NCBI RefSeq assembly: GCF_011682055.1
Contig: NZ_JAAQOM010000006.1
Location: 1 to 64,000, forward strand
Source of the DNA: Telluria antibiotica
GTDB lineage: Bacteria > Pseudomonadota > Gammaproteobacteria > Burkholderiales > Burkholderiaceae_D
DNA length: 64,000 nucleotides
Direction: 5' to 3'
Part shown: positions 55,690 to 64,000 of the stretch, piece after piece
Layout: each line of letters begins with the position of its first letter
How positions within the stretch are numbered: position 1 is the first letter of the stretch
Made by a program: the position numbers and the translations under genes
Notes under the pieces: model-generated
What the model was told of the DNA's origin: nothing
Seen by the model: only the letters and a program-made list of their open reading frames with translations
Database searches by the model: none

Positions 55690-56982
55690 ATGCTCGAACA
55701 ATTATTCAAACTACGCCAGAGCGGCACCGACACCCGGACGGAAATCCTCGCTGGCGTGACCACCTTCCTCACGATGGCGTACATCATCTTCGTCAACCCG
55801 ACGATCCTCGGCGACGCCGGCATGCCGAAGGACGCCGTATTCGTCGCCACGTGCATCGTCGCCGCGCTGGGCAGCCTCGTCATGGGCCTGTACGCCAACT
55901 ACCCCATCGCGATGGCGCCCGGGATGGGCCTGAACGCCTACTTCGCGTACGCCGTCGTGCTGGGCATGAAGGTGCCCTGGCAGGCGGCACTGGGCGCCGT
56001 GTTCGTGTCCGGCTGCCTGTTCATCCTCGTCTCCGTGTTCGGGCTGCGCGCGCTGATCGTGAACGGCATCTCGCGCTCGTTGCGGGTCGCGATCACGGCG
56101 GGCCTCGGCATGTTCCTCGCGCTGATCGCGTTCAAGAGCGCAGGCATCGTCGTCGCCAGCCCGGCGACGCTCGTGCAAGCGGGCGACCTGCACAAGCCGG
56201 AAGCCATCATGGCCGTCGTCGGCTTCCTGTTGATCGTCACCCTGGACCGCCTGAAGGTGCGCGGCGCGATCCTGATCGGCATCGTCGTCGTGACGATCCT
56301 CTCGTTCTTCTTCGGCGGGAACACGTTCCGCGGCCTCGTGTCGGCCCCGCCGTCGATCGCGCCCACGTTGCTCCACCTGGACGTCAAGGGCGCGCTGGGC
56401 GTCGGCATCCTGAACGTCGTGCTCGTGTTCTTCCTCGTCGAGCTGTTCGATGCGACGGGCACCCTGATGGGCGTCGCGAGCCGCGCGGGCCTGCTCGTCG
56501 AAGGCAAGATGGAGCGCTTGAACAAGGCCCTGCTGGCCGACAGCGCCGCGATCGTCGCCGGCTCGCTGCTCGGCACGTCGAGCACCACCGCGTACATCGA
56601 AAGCGCCGCGGGCGTGCAGGCCGGCGGCCGTACGGGCCTGACGGCACTGACGGTCGCCGTGCTGTTCCTCGCCTGCCTGTTCATCGCGCCGCTGGCGGGT
56701 GTCGTGCCCGCGTACGCGACGGCGCCCGCCCTGCTGTTCGTCGCCTGCCTGATGCTGCGCGACGTCGGCGACATCGATTGGAGCGACACGACGGAAGCCG
56801 TGCCGGCCGCCATCACGGCGCTCGTGATCCCGTTTACCTACTCGATCGCGGAAGGCATCGCATTCGGCTTCATCACGTATGCGCTGCTGAAGCTGACGAC
56901 GGGACGCGCGCGCGAAGTGAAGCCCGTGATCTGGGTGATCGCCGCCCTCTTCGCCTTCAAGATCGTCTACATCGGGACCTGA
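55690..56982 (+). CDS. NCS2-family guanine/hypoxanthine permease (AzgA-type)
   Basis: A 430-residue permease; TTGGAG lies 9 bases before the ATG at 55690. About 12-14 hydrophobic segments. Motifs: EILAGVTTFLTMAYIIFVNP, NYPIAMAPGMGLNAYFAYAV, GISRSLRVAITAGLGMFLAL, VELFDATGTLMGVASRAGL and STTAYIESAAGVQAGGRTGL. This fits the AzgA branch that imports hypoxanthine, guanine or adenine by proton symport. It overlaps the convergent EAL gene by 16 bases. No purine riboswitch fold was evident in the 200-base leader. Confidence 0.94.
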   Translation: MLEQLFKLRQSGTDTRTEILAGVTTFLTMAYIIFVNPTILGDAGMPKDAVFVATCIVAALGSLVMGLYANYPIAMAPGMGLNAYFAYAVVLGMKVPWQAALGAVFVSGCLFILVSVFGLRALIVNGISRSLRVAITAGLGMFLALIAFKSAGIVVASPATLVQAGDLHKPEAIMAVVGFLLIVTLDRLKVRGAILIGIVVVTILSFFFGGNTFRGLVSAPPSIAPTLLHLDVKGALGVGILNVVLVFFLVELFDATGTLMGVASRAGLLVEGKMERLNKALLADSAAIVAGSLLGTSSTTAYIESAAGVQAGGRTGLTALTVAVLFLACLFIAPLAGVVPAYATAPALLFVACLMLRDVGDIDWSDTTEAVPAAITALVIPFTYSIAEGIAFGFITYALLKLTTGRAREVKPVIWVIAALFAFKIVYIGT

Positions 56983-59618
56983 CCGGCTCCTCGCGCGAGC
57001 AGCGCCGCGAACTGCGGCGCCGGCACGGCCCGGCTGAACAGCCAGCCCTGCACGTGATCGCACCCGAGCCCGGCCAGCAGTTCCAGCTGGCCGGGTGTCT
57101 CCACCCCTTCCGCCACGACGGACAGCCGCAAGCCGTGCGCCATCGCGATGACGGCACGCGCGATCGCGAGGTCGTCCGCGTCCGTTTCCAGTTCGTGCAC
57201 GAACGACCGGTCCAGCTTCAACCGGTCGACGGGAAAGCGCTTCAGGTAGTTCAGGTTCGAATAGCCGGTGCCGAAATCGTCGATGGCGAGCCGGACGCCC
57301 AGGTCTTTCAACTGCGCGAGCAGCGCGAAGCTCTTGCCGGCGTCGGCCATCGACGCGCTTTCCGTCAGCTCCAGCTCCAGCAATTCCGGAGCAAGTTCGC
57401 AGTCGTCCAGCACGCGCCGCACCGTGCCGAGGATGCTGTCGTCGAACTGGTGCGCGGACAGGTTCACCGCGATGGGCACCACCGGCACGCCCGCGCGGTG
57501 CCACGTGCGCAACTGGTCGCACACCTGTTCCAGTACCCATTCGCCGATCTCGAGGATCAGATCCGATTCCTCGGCCAACGGCACGAACTCCGTCGGCGGC
57601 ACGAAGCCGCGCTCCGGATGGCGCCAGCGCAGCAACGCCTCCGCGCTCGCGATGCCGCCGCCCACCGCGATCTGCGGCTGGTAATGCAATTCCAGCTCGT
57701 CCCGTTCGAGCGCGCGGCGCAGCGCGTTCTCCAGTTTGAAGCGGTCGTTGGCGCCGCTGTTGAGTTCCGGCCGGTAGAACGCGCAGCGCTGGCTGGCGCC
57801 GTCCGCGGCCTGGCGCAGCGCCGTCTCCGCACCGCGGGCCAGCGTCTCGTAGGCCACGCCGTCGTTCGGATAGACGGCGATGCCGATGGCCGGGTCGAGG
57901 TGGAATTCCTCCTGGTCGTGCGTGTACGGCGCGCCGAGCGCGGCGAGCAAGCGGCGGGCGCACGGGGCCAGTTCCGCGGCGTCGGCGCGCTGCAGCAGGA
58001 ATGCGAACGCACCTTCCGAAAAGCGCGCGACGAAGTCCGGGCCGGCCACCTCGCGCAGCCGGTTGCCGGCCTCCTGCAGCAAGGCCTGTTCGGCGACCGG
58101 CCCGAGTGCTTCGCGAATCAGCGCCATGCGCCCGAAGCGCACGAGCATGAAGCCGAGGATGCCGCCGTCGTCGCGCGCCTCCGCCTTCATGCGGCGCAGG
58201 CGCTCGCGCAACAGGTCGCGGTTCGGCAGGCCCGTGACGCTGTCATAGTTGTTGGCATAGTGCAGGCGTTGCTCCGCGCCGCGCAATTCCGTCACGTCGA
58301 CACCCGTGGCGAGGACGCATTCGACGGTGCCGTCCTCGCGCCGCAGCTGCGTGTGCGTCCAGGCGATGCTGCGCGTGCGGCCGGCCTTCGTGCGCCAGTC
58401 GCCCTGCAGGCGCGGCGGCGGCGTGCCGTCCGCCAGGCCCGCGAGCGCACGGCGCATGGCGTCGGGGTCGTCCGCGCCGCGCACGACGTCCCAGTAGAAG
58501 CGGCCCAGCGCGTGGCGTGCGCGGCAGCCCAGCGATTCCTCGCAGGCGCGGTTGAACGTCACGATGCGCCCATCCGGATCCGTCTGGAGCACGAGGGTGC
58601 CTGCCGACTCCACGATGGCGGACAAGCGGTTGCGTTCGGAGCGCAGCGCCGCCGTGCGCTCGGCGACGAGCGCTTCCGCCCGCGTGTACAGGCGCGCGCG
58701 CTCGAGCGCGAGGGCGACCTGTTGCGCCACGCTGGCGAGCAGTTGCCGGTCCTCTGCGGCGAAGCCCTCGCGCGCCGCTCGCACGTGCAGCAAGCCAAGG
58801 GGGCGCCCGCCCGTCTGCAGCGGCAAGCAGACGACCGCCGCGGCGCCGGCGGTCGGGTCCTGTGCGCATCCGCACTCGTGCGGTCCCGGCACGTCGCCGC
58901 CCTGCGCCAGCGGGCGCGTGACGCCGTCCGCATCGAGCGCGGCGATGGCGGCGCCGGCGACGGACGGCACGCGCAGCAAGTGGTCGAGCGCGGCGTGCGC
59001 GACGTCGCCCTCGCCGGCGGCCTCGTTGAGGGCGGCCGCGATGTTGCCCACGATGGCCAGCGAATCGACCGTCCGCGCCAGTTCCGCCCCCTGGGCGGCC
59101 AGTTCGGCATTCAGTCGCAGCGCCTCGTCATGCGTGGCGACGAGCAGTTCGTGGATGTGGCGCCGCTCTTCGGCCATGACGTCCAGCGGCCCGGCAAGGT
59201 TGCCCGCGGCGCGGCCATGCAGGATGCGGCGCACGCGGGCGCGCATCTGGGCGTCGTCGTAGGGCTTGCGCACGAAGCCGTCCGCGCCCGCCTCCAGGCT
59301 GCGCACGAGGTCCTGCAGGCTGGTGAGGCGTGTGAACAGCAGGACGGGCACGGCGGCCAGCCGCGGGTCGTCCTTCAGCGCGCGGCACAGCATGTAGCCG
59401 TCCATGCCGGGCATGGCGATGTCGCTGATGACGAGGTGGGGCACGTGCTCGCGCGCGGCCTGCAGCGCGGACGCGCCGTCCGCCGCCACGCGTACGTGCG
59501 CGGGGCAATCCTGATCCTGTGCGAGCAATTGCGCGAGATGGCGGGCCTGGGTGGGGCTGTCCTCGGCCACGAGGATGTCGTACGGCCGGGTGGAGTGCTC
59601 TGTCGCGTGCGTGGTCAT
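56967..59618 (-). CDS. REC-GAF-PAS-GGDEF-EAL protein, likely c-di-GMP phosphodiesterase
   Basis: An 883-residue soluble protein. A receiver domain (about 12-130) has D66 (LVISDIAMPGMDG). A GAF domain (about 190-315) and PAS domain (about 330-450) follow. The GGDEF domain (about 460-610) has SEGAF at 534-538 in place of GG[DE]EF, so it cannot be a cyclase. The EAL domain has E660 (SAEALLRW), IAVNLSAHQFD, ELTESA, IDDFGTGYSNLNYLKRFPVD and VVAEGVET, so it should hydrolyse c-di-GMP. A phosphorelay input is implied by the receiver. Confidence 0.93.
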   Translation of the reverse strand: MTTHATEHSTRPYDILVAEDSPTQARHLAQLLAQDQDCPAHVRVAADGASALQAAREHVPHLVISDIAMPGMDGYMLCRALKDDPRLAAVPVLLFTRLTSLQDLVRSLEAGADGFVRKPYDDAQMRARVRRILHGRAAGNLAGPLDVMAEERRHIHELLVATHDEALRLNAELAAQGAELARTVDSLAIVGNIAAALNEAAGEGDVAHAALDHLLRVPSVAGAAIAALDADGVTRPLAQGGDVPGPHECGCAQDPTAGAAAVVCLPLQTGGRPLGLLHVRAAREGFAAEDRQLLASVAQQVALALERARLYTRAEALVAERTAALRSERNRLSAIVESAGTLVLQTDPDGRIVTFNRACEESLGCRARHALGRFYWDVVRGADDPDAMRRALAGLADGTPPPRLQGDWRTKAGRTRSIAWTHTQLRREDGTVECVLATGVDVTELRGAEQRLHYANNYDSVTGLPNRDLLRERLRRMKAEARDDGGILGFMLVRFGRMALIREALGPVAEQALLQEAGNRLREVAGPDFVARFSEGAFAFLLQRADAAELAPCARRLLAALGAPYTHDQEEFHLDPAIGIAVYPNDGVAYETLARGAETALRQAADGASQRCAFYRPELNSGANDRFKLENALRRALERDELELHYQPQIAVGGGIASAEALLRWRHPERGFVPPTEFVPLAEESDLILEIGEWVLEQVCDQLRTWHRAGVPVVPIAVNLSAHQFDDSILGTVRRVLDDCELAPELLELELTESASMADAGKSFALLAQLKDLGVRLAIDDFGTGYSNLNYLKRFPVDRLKLDRSFVHELETDADDLAIARAVIAMAHGLRLSVVAEGVETPGQLELLAGLGCDHVQGWLFSRAVPAPQFAALLARGAGQVPM

Positions 59619-59947
59619 GATGGGATACTCCCGGTCCGTGACTCGGTCAGCGGCCGTGACGGCACGCTGCGGCCAGCGGTAATCCCTACATGCCGGCCTT
59701 CGACGTATTGCTTTGGCATTAATGCTTTGATACTAGCCAAGATAGCGAAGCATTAATATGCGACCGAGGGCCGGCAGCCGTCCGCGACTGTATTTACACT
59801 TGCAACGATGTCTGTCCGTTTTACACGGATTTCACACTTGGCGACACAATTTCACGCGCAGACTTCACATTGGCTGTCGCGAATTTTATGACAGCCGTAC
59901 TTTAACAATGTTTCAATATTGGAACAAAAACAACACTTGTCCGGGGT
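59619..59947. other. AT-rich intergenic region
   Basis: About 330 bases between the end of the NarL-type regulator and the start of the EAL protein. The part from about 59700 to 59940 is far more AT-rich than the surroundings. It likely holds the EAL gene promoter. Short frames across it do not look coding. Confidence 0.5.
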
Positions 59948-60595
59948 TCAGCCGGCCAAGCCGTGCTGCAGCGCATAGCGGATCAGCGCGGCGTTCGTCG
60001 ATAACCCCATCTTGCGGAAGATACGGCTGCGGTAGGTGTTGACGGAACTGATGCTGATCCCCAGTTCGGCGGCCACCTGCTTGATCTGCAGGCCGGCACC
60101 GATCAGCGCGACGATTTCCGCCTCGCGCGGCGTGAGGCTGTGGTGCGGCGGCCGGTCGCCCGGCAGCGTCTCCTGCGCGAGCAGCGCGCCGACACGCGGG
60201 CCGATCCACGTGCCTCCCTGCGCCGCGCGGCGCACGGCGTCCACGAGCTCGGCGGACGCCATCGCCTTCGACACGTAGCCGAGCGCCCCGGCGCGCAACG
60301 CGGCAAGCGCATAGCGCTCCTCCGGATGCATGCTGAGGATGACGACCCGCAGGTCGGCAAAGTGGCGGCGCAATTCGGCGAGTCCGTCCAGCCCGTCGAA
60401 GTCGGGCAGCGTCAGGTCCAGGATCACGACGTCCGGGCGAACCTGGGCGATTAGAGCGATGGCTTGCTTCAAGTCCGCGGCTTCGCCGACGATTTTTAGG
60501 TCGACGCAGGGCCGTACGATCTTCTTGATTCCTTCCCGGATCAATTCATGATCGTCGGCGATGACTAGCCTGATCAAAGTGCTCCCTTCACACAT
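59948..60595 (-). CDS. NarL/LuxR-family response regulator
   Basis: A 215-residue response regulator from the ATG at 60595; a TTG at 60577, 4 bases after AAGGGAG, is an alternative start (LIRLVIADDHE). The receiver has acidic D14-D15, phospho-acceptor D60 (VVILDLTLPDFDG) and K in GYVSKAMAS. The C-terminal LuxR-type helix-turn-helix has HSLTPREAEIVALIGAGLQI, then KQVAAELGISISSVNTYRSR. No cognate kinase is adjacent. A candidate promoter lies just upstream. Confidence 0.92.
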   Translation of the reverse strand: MCEGSTLIRLVIADDHELIREGIKKIVRPCVDLKIVGEAADLKQAIALIAQVRPDVVILDLTLPDFDGLDGLAELRRHFADLRVVILSMHPEERYALAALRAGALGYVSKAMASAELVDAVRRAAQGGTWIGPRVGALLAQETLPGDRPPHHSLTPREAEIVALIGAGLQIKQVAAELGISISSVNTYRSRIFRKMGLSTNAALIRYALQHGLAG

Positions 60596-60622
60596 TCACG
60601 CCGGTATGTCGGCAAAGTAGAG

Positions 60623-60652
60623 ATTTTAGGCAACAGTTGCCCGGAATTGCAA
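60623..60652 (-). promoter_or_regulatory. candidate sigma-70 promoter of the response regulator
   Basis: On the minus strand, TTGCAA (60647-60652) and TAAAAT (60623-60628) are separated by 18 bases, about 27 bases before the ATG. Each is close to consensus (two and one mismatches). Confidence 0.35.
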
Positions 60653-60851
60653 ACATAATCATTCTTTAGTTGACAATTGCATTATCTTTCGATTCGTTCC
60701 TCCACGTCAATATGTAAAATTTCCGCGCGAAAGTATTTCCGTCGGCGCTTTGGGCTACAATGTCGCCTCCGCCGGCGGAGCTCGCCCGGCAGACGATCCG
60801 TGAACTCCAGGCTGTTCATCGCTTCGATGGCGACGCAAGGCAGCCGTACCA

Positions 60852-61661
60852 ATGCCCATGAAATCTCTGATGCTTTGTGTGCTGGCCCTGTCCAGCGCGG
60901 GAGCGGCGATGGCCGCTCCGGACGACCTCGGCGACAGCGTGCCCTCGTCCAGTTACTTCACCCAGGCGCCCGCGACCGCGATACCGGAAGGCAGCAACTG
61001 GTACACGTCGGCCGAACTAGGCGCAATCACGACGTCGGGCAACACCGAAGGCACGTCCGTGACGGGCAAGGTCGATGCGCGCCACGAAATGGCCAACTGG
61101 AGCAACGAGTACATCTTCAGCGGGTATTTCAAGGAAGACGTCACGCACCACGGCGACGGCAGCACGACACGCACGCGGTCGGCCGAACGCTACTCCGTCT
61201 CGGCGAAGGCGGCGTTCAAGCTGCTGGAAGACGGGAACCGTGCGTTCCTGCTGGGCTCGCACGTGAACGACAAGTTCGGTGCGTACACGCGTTACTCGTC
61301 CGTGGGTGTCGGTTACGGTACGCAATTGCTCAAGCGCGATAATGAGACCGTGGACGTCGAAGTGGGTCCGGGTTACTTCCACGGAGAGAATGCGACCGGG
61401 GGCATCGAATCCGGCATGACCGTGCGCGGCGCGGCGCAGCTGCGCTGGCGGGTGAGCCCGTCCGCCGCGTTCTCGCAGAGCGTCAGCGTGGAGCGGGGCA
61501 CGTCGAACATGCACTCGATCGCCGAGACGGCGCTGAGCACGAAGATCAACGGCACGATGCAGATGAAGGCGGCGTTCAGCGCCCGCAACGATACGAACGT
61601 GCCGGACACGAAGAAGAACACGGATACGCAGACGTCGCTGACGCTCGTCTACTCGTTCTGA
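60852..61661 (+). CDS. DUF481-family outer-membrane protein
   Basis: A 269-residue exported protein. MPMKSLMLCVLALSSAGAAMA is a signal peptide with cleavage likely after AMA (the ATG at 60858 is an alternative start). The rest is a DUF481-type beta-barrel: WYTSAELGAITTSGNTEGTS, alternating strands with aromatic ends (YIFSGYFKEDVTHH, VDVEVGPGYFHGENATGG) and a C-terminal SLTLVYSF ending in Phe, as required for outer-membrane assembly. Function of DUF481 proteins is unknown. A bidirectional terminator follows. Confidence 0.92.
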   Translation: MPMKSLMLCVLALSSAGAAMAAPDDLGDSVPSSSYFTQAPATAIPEGSNWYTSAELGAITTSGNTEGTSVTGKVDARHEMANWSNEYIFSGYFKEDVTHHGDGSTTRTRSAERYSVSAKAAFKLLEDGNRAFLLGSHVNDKFGAYTRYSSVGVGYGTQLLKRDNETVDVEVGPGYFHGENATGGIESGMTVRGAAQLRWRVSPSAAFSQSVSVERGTSNMHSIAETALSTKINGTMQMKAAFSARNDTNVPDTKKNTDTQTSLTLVYSF

Positions 61662-61693
61662 TCGGTCGCGTTCGCCACGAGCACAACCCATGA

Positions 61694-61724
61694 AAAACGG
61701 CCGGGGCGACCCGGCCGTTTTCCT
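61694..61724. terminator. bidirectional rho-independent terminator
   Basis: AAAACGGCCGGG-GCGA-CCCGGCCGTTTT, a perfect 12-bp stem with a 4-base loop and A/T runs on both sides, between the convergent DUF481 and 61738 genes. Confidence 0.9.
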
Positions 61725-61737
61725 TTCTATCCTGCTC

Positions 61738-62226
61738 TTATTTTGACAGGATCGAGCCCGTCAGCTGGATCGTGCCCTGCCCCGTCACGAGATCCTCGGT
61801 ACCGGCCAAGTCGCCGCCGCCGCTCGCTTTCGCGTAGCGGCCGGTGCCGCCCGTGATCTGGAACGTGGCATTGCTGAATACGTATTTGGCGCCGTCGCCC
61901 GTCGGCACGAACTGGCCGCTGTAGTTCGCAAAGATCAGCTCGCCGCTCATGGTCGTGATCATGAACTTGCCGTCGCTGAAGGTATAGGTGGCGCCGTTCG
62001 GCGTGATGCAATCGGTGGCTATGAACGTGACCTTGCCGACACTGCTCGTGCCGTAGCCCAGGATGGTGCCGCCGTAATTCGAGGCGCAGCGCGAGGACGG
62101 CCCTGGAATTTCCTGCAGCACGCCAGACACCTTGAAGTCCCGGTACGTCGCGGCCTCGGCGGACGCGCACAGCGCGGCCGACAAGAGGACAGTACCGGTG
62201 GCAAGACGCAGGACAGACTTGAACAT
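61738..62226 (-). CDS. small secreted protein of unknown function
   Basis: A 162-residue exported protein. MFKSVLRLATGTVLLSAALC and the following ASAEA form a signal peptide. The mature part is beta-rich and Gly/Thr-rich: DFKVSGVLQEIPGPSSRCAS, YTFSDGKFMITTMSGELIFA and FQITGGTGRYAKASGGGDLA, ending QGTIQLTGSI. The last segment resembles the TGGTGxYxxAxGxG pattern of secreted barrel proteins (allene-oxide-cyclase-like/DUF), but this is not certain. One possible disulfide (C47 and C73, approximate). Confidence 0.75.
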   Translation of the reverse strand: MFKSVLRLATGTVLLSAALCASAEAATYRDFKVSGVLQEIPGPSSRCASNYGGTILGYGTSSVGKVTFIATDCITPNGATYTFSDGKFMITTMSGELIFANYSGQFVPTGDGAKYVFSNATFQITGGTGRYAKASGGGDLAGTEDLVTGQGTIQLTGSILSK

Positions 62227-62351
62227 GAAGTTCTCCGTGTAAATGGTTGGAACTCCATTTTAACGATCTGCTAATGTTTCGTGCTCATCTTTATGTACTA
62301 TCTTGTAATTTTGTTGCAAAGATACCGATGAATGTGTCTTCCACGTCAATA

Positions 62352-62756
62352 CTATTTGGTTTGATCACGTGTCTCGGGGTAACGCGGCATTTCATCTGCG
62401 AGGTGCAGCCAATGCACGCGCTGCGCTTCGTACGTGTGGTCGGCGGGCGCGACGGCGTTCGGATCGTCCAGGCTGCCCATCGTCACGTCGATCTCGTCCG
62501 GCGCCGCGGCGCCGCGCCACGTCAGCTGCGTGCCGCACGCGCTGCAGAACTGCCGTTCGACGCCGGGACTGGACGGATTGAGCGCGGGCGTGCCGCGGGT
62601 CCAGCGCAGCGCGTCGCGCCGCACGCTGAACCATGCGAGCGCGGGCGCCCCGCTCGCGCGGCGGCAATCCACGCAATGGCATAACGTGGGGTGGAACGGC
62701 TCGCCTTCCGCCTCGTAGCGCACCGCGCCGCACATGCACCCGCCCAAGAGTCCCAT
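62352..62756 (-). CDS. GFA-family (glutathione-dependent formaldehyde-activating type) protein
   Basis: A 134-residue zinc protein with the GFA pattern: GGCMCGAVRYEAEGEPFHPT, CHCVDCRRASGAPALAWFSV and RQFCSACGTQLTWRG. The seven conserved Cys residues form two zinc sites. Despite the name, most members have no shown role in formaldehyde metabolism. GGGAGG lies just before the start. It follows the MFS transporter by 19 bases, so the two are probably co-transcribed. Confidence 0.92.
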   Translation of the reverse strand: MGLLGGCMCGAVRYEAEGEPFHPTLCHCVDCRRASGAPALAWFSVRRDALRWTRGTPALNPSSPGVERQFCSACGTQLTWRGAAAPDEIDVTMGSLDDPNAVAPADHTYEAQRVHWLHLADEMPRYPETRDQTK

Positions 62757-62775
62757 CGCTCCTCCCGTGTAGTCG

Positions 62776-64000
62776 TCAGCGTGCGGCGGCCGGGGTTCCC
62801 CGGGGTGCCGGTGCCGTCAACAGCAGCGCGACGAGGCTGATGATGGACGCCGCACTGAGATACCAGCCCACCGTCTGCAGGCCGTAGTTCGTGGCGAGCC
62901 ATGTTGCCACATACGGCGCCAGCGACGCGCCCAGGATGCCGGACAGGTTGAACGTCAGCGACGCCCCCGTGTAGCGCACTTCCGGCGGGAACAGTTCCGA
63001 CAACAGCGTGCCCAGCGGGCCGTACGTCAGCCCGATCAGGCACTGGCCCAGCACGAGGAACAGTGCGACGTACGTCAGTTTGCCCGAGCCGAACATCGGC
63101 CCGAACAGCAGGCCGAACAGCGCGAGCCCGACGGACACGAGGATCATCGCGGCGCGGCGGCCGTGACGGTCCGCCAGCACGGCCGCGACAGGGATCGTGA
63201 GGCCGAAGAACACGATCGCGCCCAGCTGCAGCAGCAGGAACTGCTGGCGTGAATAGCCGAGCGCGGACGTGCCCCAGCTCAGCGCGAACACGGTCATCAG
63301 GTAGAACACGACGAAGGTGGCCAGCGCGGCCAGCGTCCCCAGCACGAGCGCGCGCGTATGGTTCGCGAACACGGCGGCGACCGGGAGCTTCACGCGCTCG
63401 TTGCGGTCGAGGACGGCCTGGAAATCCGGGGTTTCCGTGATCTTCAGCCGGACGTACAACCCGACGAGCACGAGCAGGCTGCTGGCCAGGAACGGGATGC
63501 GCCAGCCGTAGCGGAGGAATTCCGCATCGCTGAGCATGCCGGACAGCAGCAGGAACACGCCGCTCGACAGGAAGAAGCCGATCGGCGCGCCCAGCTGCGG
63601 GAACATGCCGTACCAGGCGCGCTTGCCCGGCGGTGCGTTTTCCGTCGCCAGCAGCACGGCGCCACCCCATTCGCCGCCGAGGCCGAGGCCCTGGCCGAAG
63701 CGGCACAGCGCGAGCAGCAGCGGCGCCGCCGTGCCGATCGTGGCATACGTCGGCAACAGGCCGATCACGACGGTCGACAGGCCCATCGTGAGCAACGCCG
63801 CGACGAGCGTGGCCTTGCGCCCGACGCGGTCGCCGAAATGGCCGAACACGGCCGAGCCGACGGGGCGCGCAAAAAACGCGATGGCGAACGTCGCCAGCGA
63901 TTGCAGGGTGGCCGCGGCGGCGTCACTGGCCGGGAAGAACAGCTTCGGGAACACCAGCACGGCCGCGGTGGCGTAGATGTAGAAGTCGAAGAACTCGATG
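62776..64000 (-). CDS. MFS transporter, metabolite:H+ symporter (MHS) family, cut by window edge
   Basis: The frame is open to the right edge; the visible part is about 408 residues, from IEFFDFYIYATAAVLVFPKL onward, so only the first 20-30 residues are missing. The MHS signature GHFGDRVGRKATLVAALLTM and the GLGLGGEWGGAVLLATENAP motif are present, with 11 or so membrane segments. Members import small carboxylates or related compounds with protons; substrate unknown. The valine at 63960 is internal, not a start. Confidence 0.92.
   Translation of the reverse strand, partial: IEFFDFYIYATAAVLVFPKLFFPASDAAAATLQSLATFAIAFFARPVGSAVFGHFGDRVGRKATLVAALLTMGLSTVVIGLLPTYATIGTAAPLLLALCRFGQGLGLGGEWGGAVLLATENAPPGKRAWYGMFPQLGAPIGFFLSSGVFLLLSGMLSDAEFLRYGWRIPFLASSLLVLVGLYVRLKITETPDFQAVLDRNERVKLPVAAVFANHTRALVLGTLAALATFVVFYLMTVFALSWGTSALGYSRQQFLLLQLGAIVFFGLTIPVAAVLADRHGRRAAMILVSVGLALFGLLFGPMFGSGKLTYVALFLVLGQCLIGLTYGPLGTLLSELFPPEVRYTGASLTFNLSGILGASLAPYVATWLATNYGLQTVGWYLSAASIISLVALLLTAPAPRGTPAAAR

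Noticed and set aside
55566-59756. Long plus-strand open frame across the permease and EAL genes
   Set aside because: It runs out of frame through the permease and antisense to the EAL protein; composition is not coding-like.

Overview
The window is a dense, GC-rich (roughly 65-70 %) chromosomal segment of a betaproteobacterium. Gene content and protein style (queE-queD-tadA run, YbiT-type ABC-F, XrtA/PEP-CTERM-type glycosyltransferases, a DUF2863-like protein, DUF5985 pairs, KGG-motif stress protein, many hybrid sensor kinases and c-di-GMP proteins) point to Oxalobacteraceae, probably Massilia/Telluria/Duganella. That placement is from memory of protein families, not a search. I saw no rRNA, tRNA, CRISPR array or prophage.

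Layout. 1-6.5 kb: an IS481-type transposase cut by the window edge, a NIPSNAP protein, then a two-gene unit coding a tethered NMT1/THI5-like solute-binding protein and a WspA-like chemoreceptor. It is separated from a large protein of unknown function by a 0.7 kb regulatory gap with two FNR-like sites. 6.6-8.7 kb: a stand-alone tyrosine recombinase behind a perfect SOS box, plus two small unknown proteins. 8.7-19.5 kb: an NAD-flavoured neighbourhood (PnuC, NadB, sirtuin coupled to a hydrolase, NadC-NadA) with two orphan XrtA-type glycosyltransferases; REP-like palindromes lie at 17.4 and 19.6 kb. 19.7-25 kb: YbiT-like ABC-F, LD-carboxypeptidase/hydrolase pair, then queE-queD-tadA (tRNA modification). 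25-32 kb: a diguanylate cyclase, a stress protein with five tandem 80-90-residue repeats, a lipoprotein nuclease, and a winged-helix/DUF5985 membrane operon.

32.8-40.6 kb: signalling block with two related hybrid histidine kinases, a NUDIX hydrolase translationally coupled to one of them, and an MscS channel. 40.7-46.2 kb: KGG stress protein, UDP-galactopyranose mutase, GH78-like rhamnosidase and a glycosyltransferase. 46.6-55.5 kb: DUF2863-like gene and a six-gene hexuronate operon (uxaC-uxaA-uxaB-exuT-kdgK-GntR regulator) with a candidate operator in front. 55.7-64 kb: purine permease, a REC-GAF-PAS-GGDEF-EAL phosphodiesterase with a ruined GGDEF site, a NarL-type regulator, an outer-membrane DUF481 protein, a small secreted protein, a GFA protein and an MFS symporter cut by the right edge.

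The least explained items are the five-repeat stress protein, the solute-binding-protein/chemoreceptor pair, the SOS-boxed recombinase, and the winged-helix/DUF5985 operon with its AT-rich palindrome.
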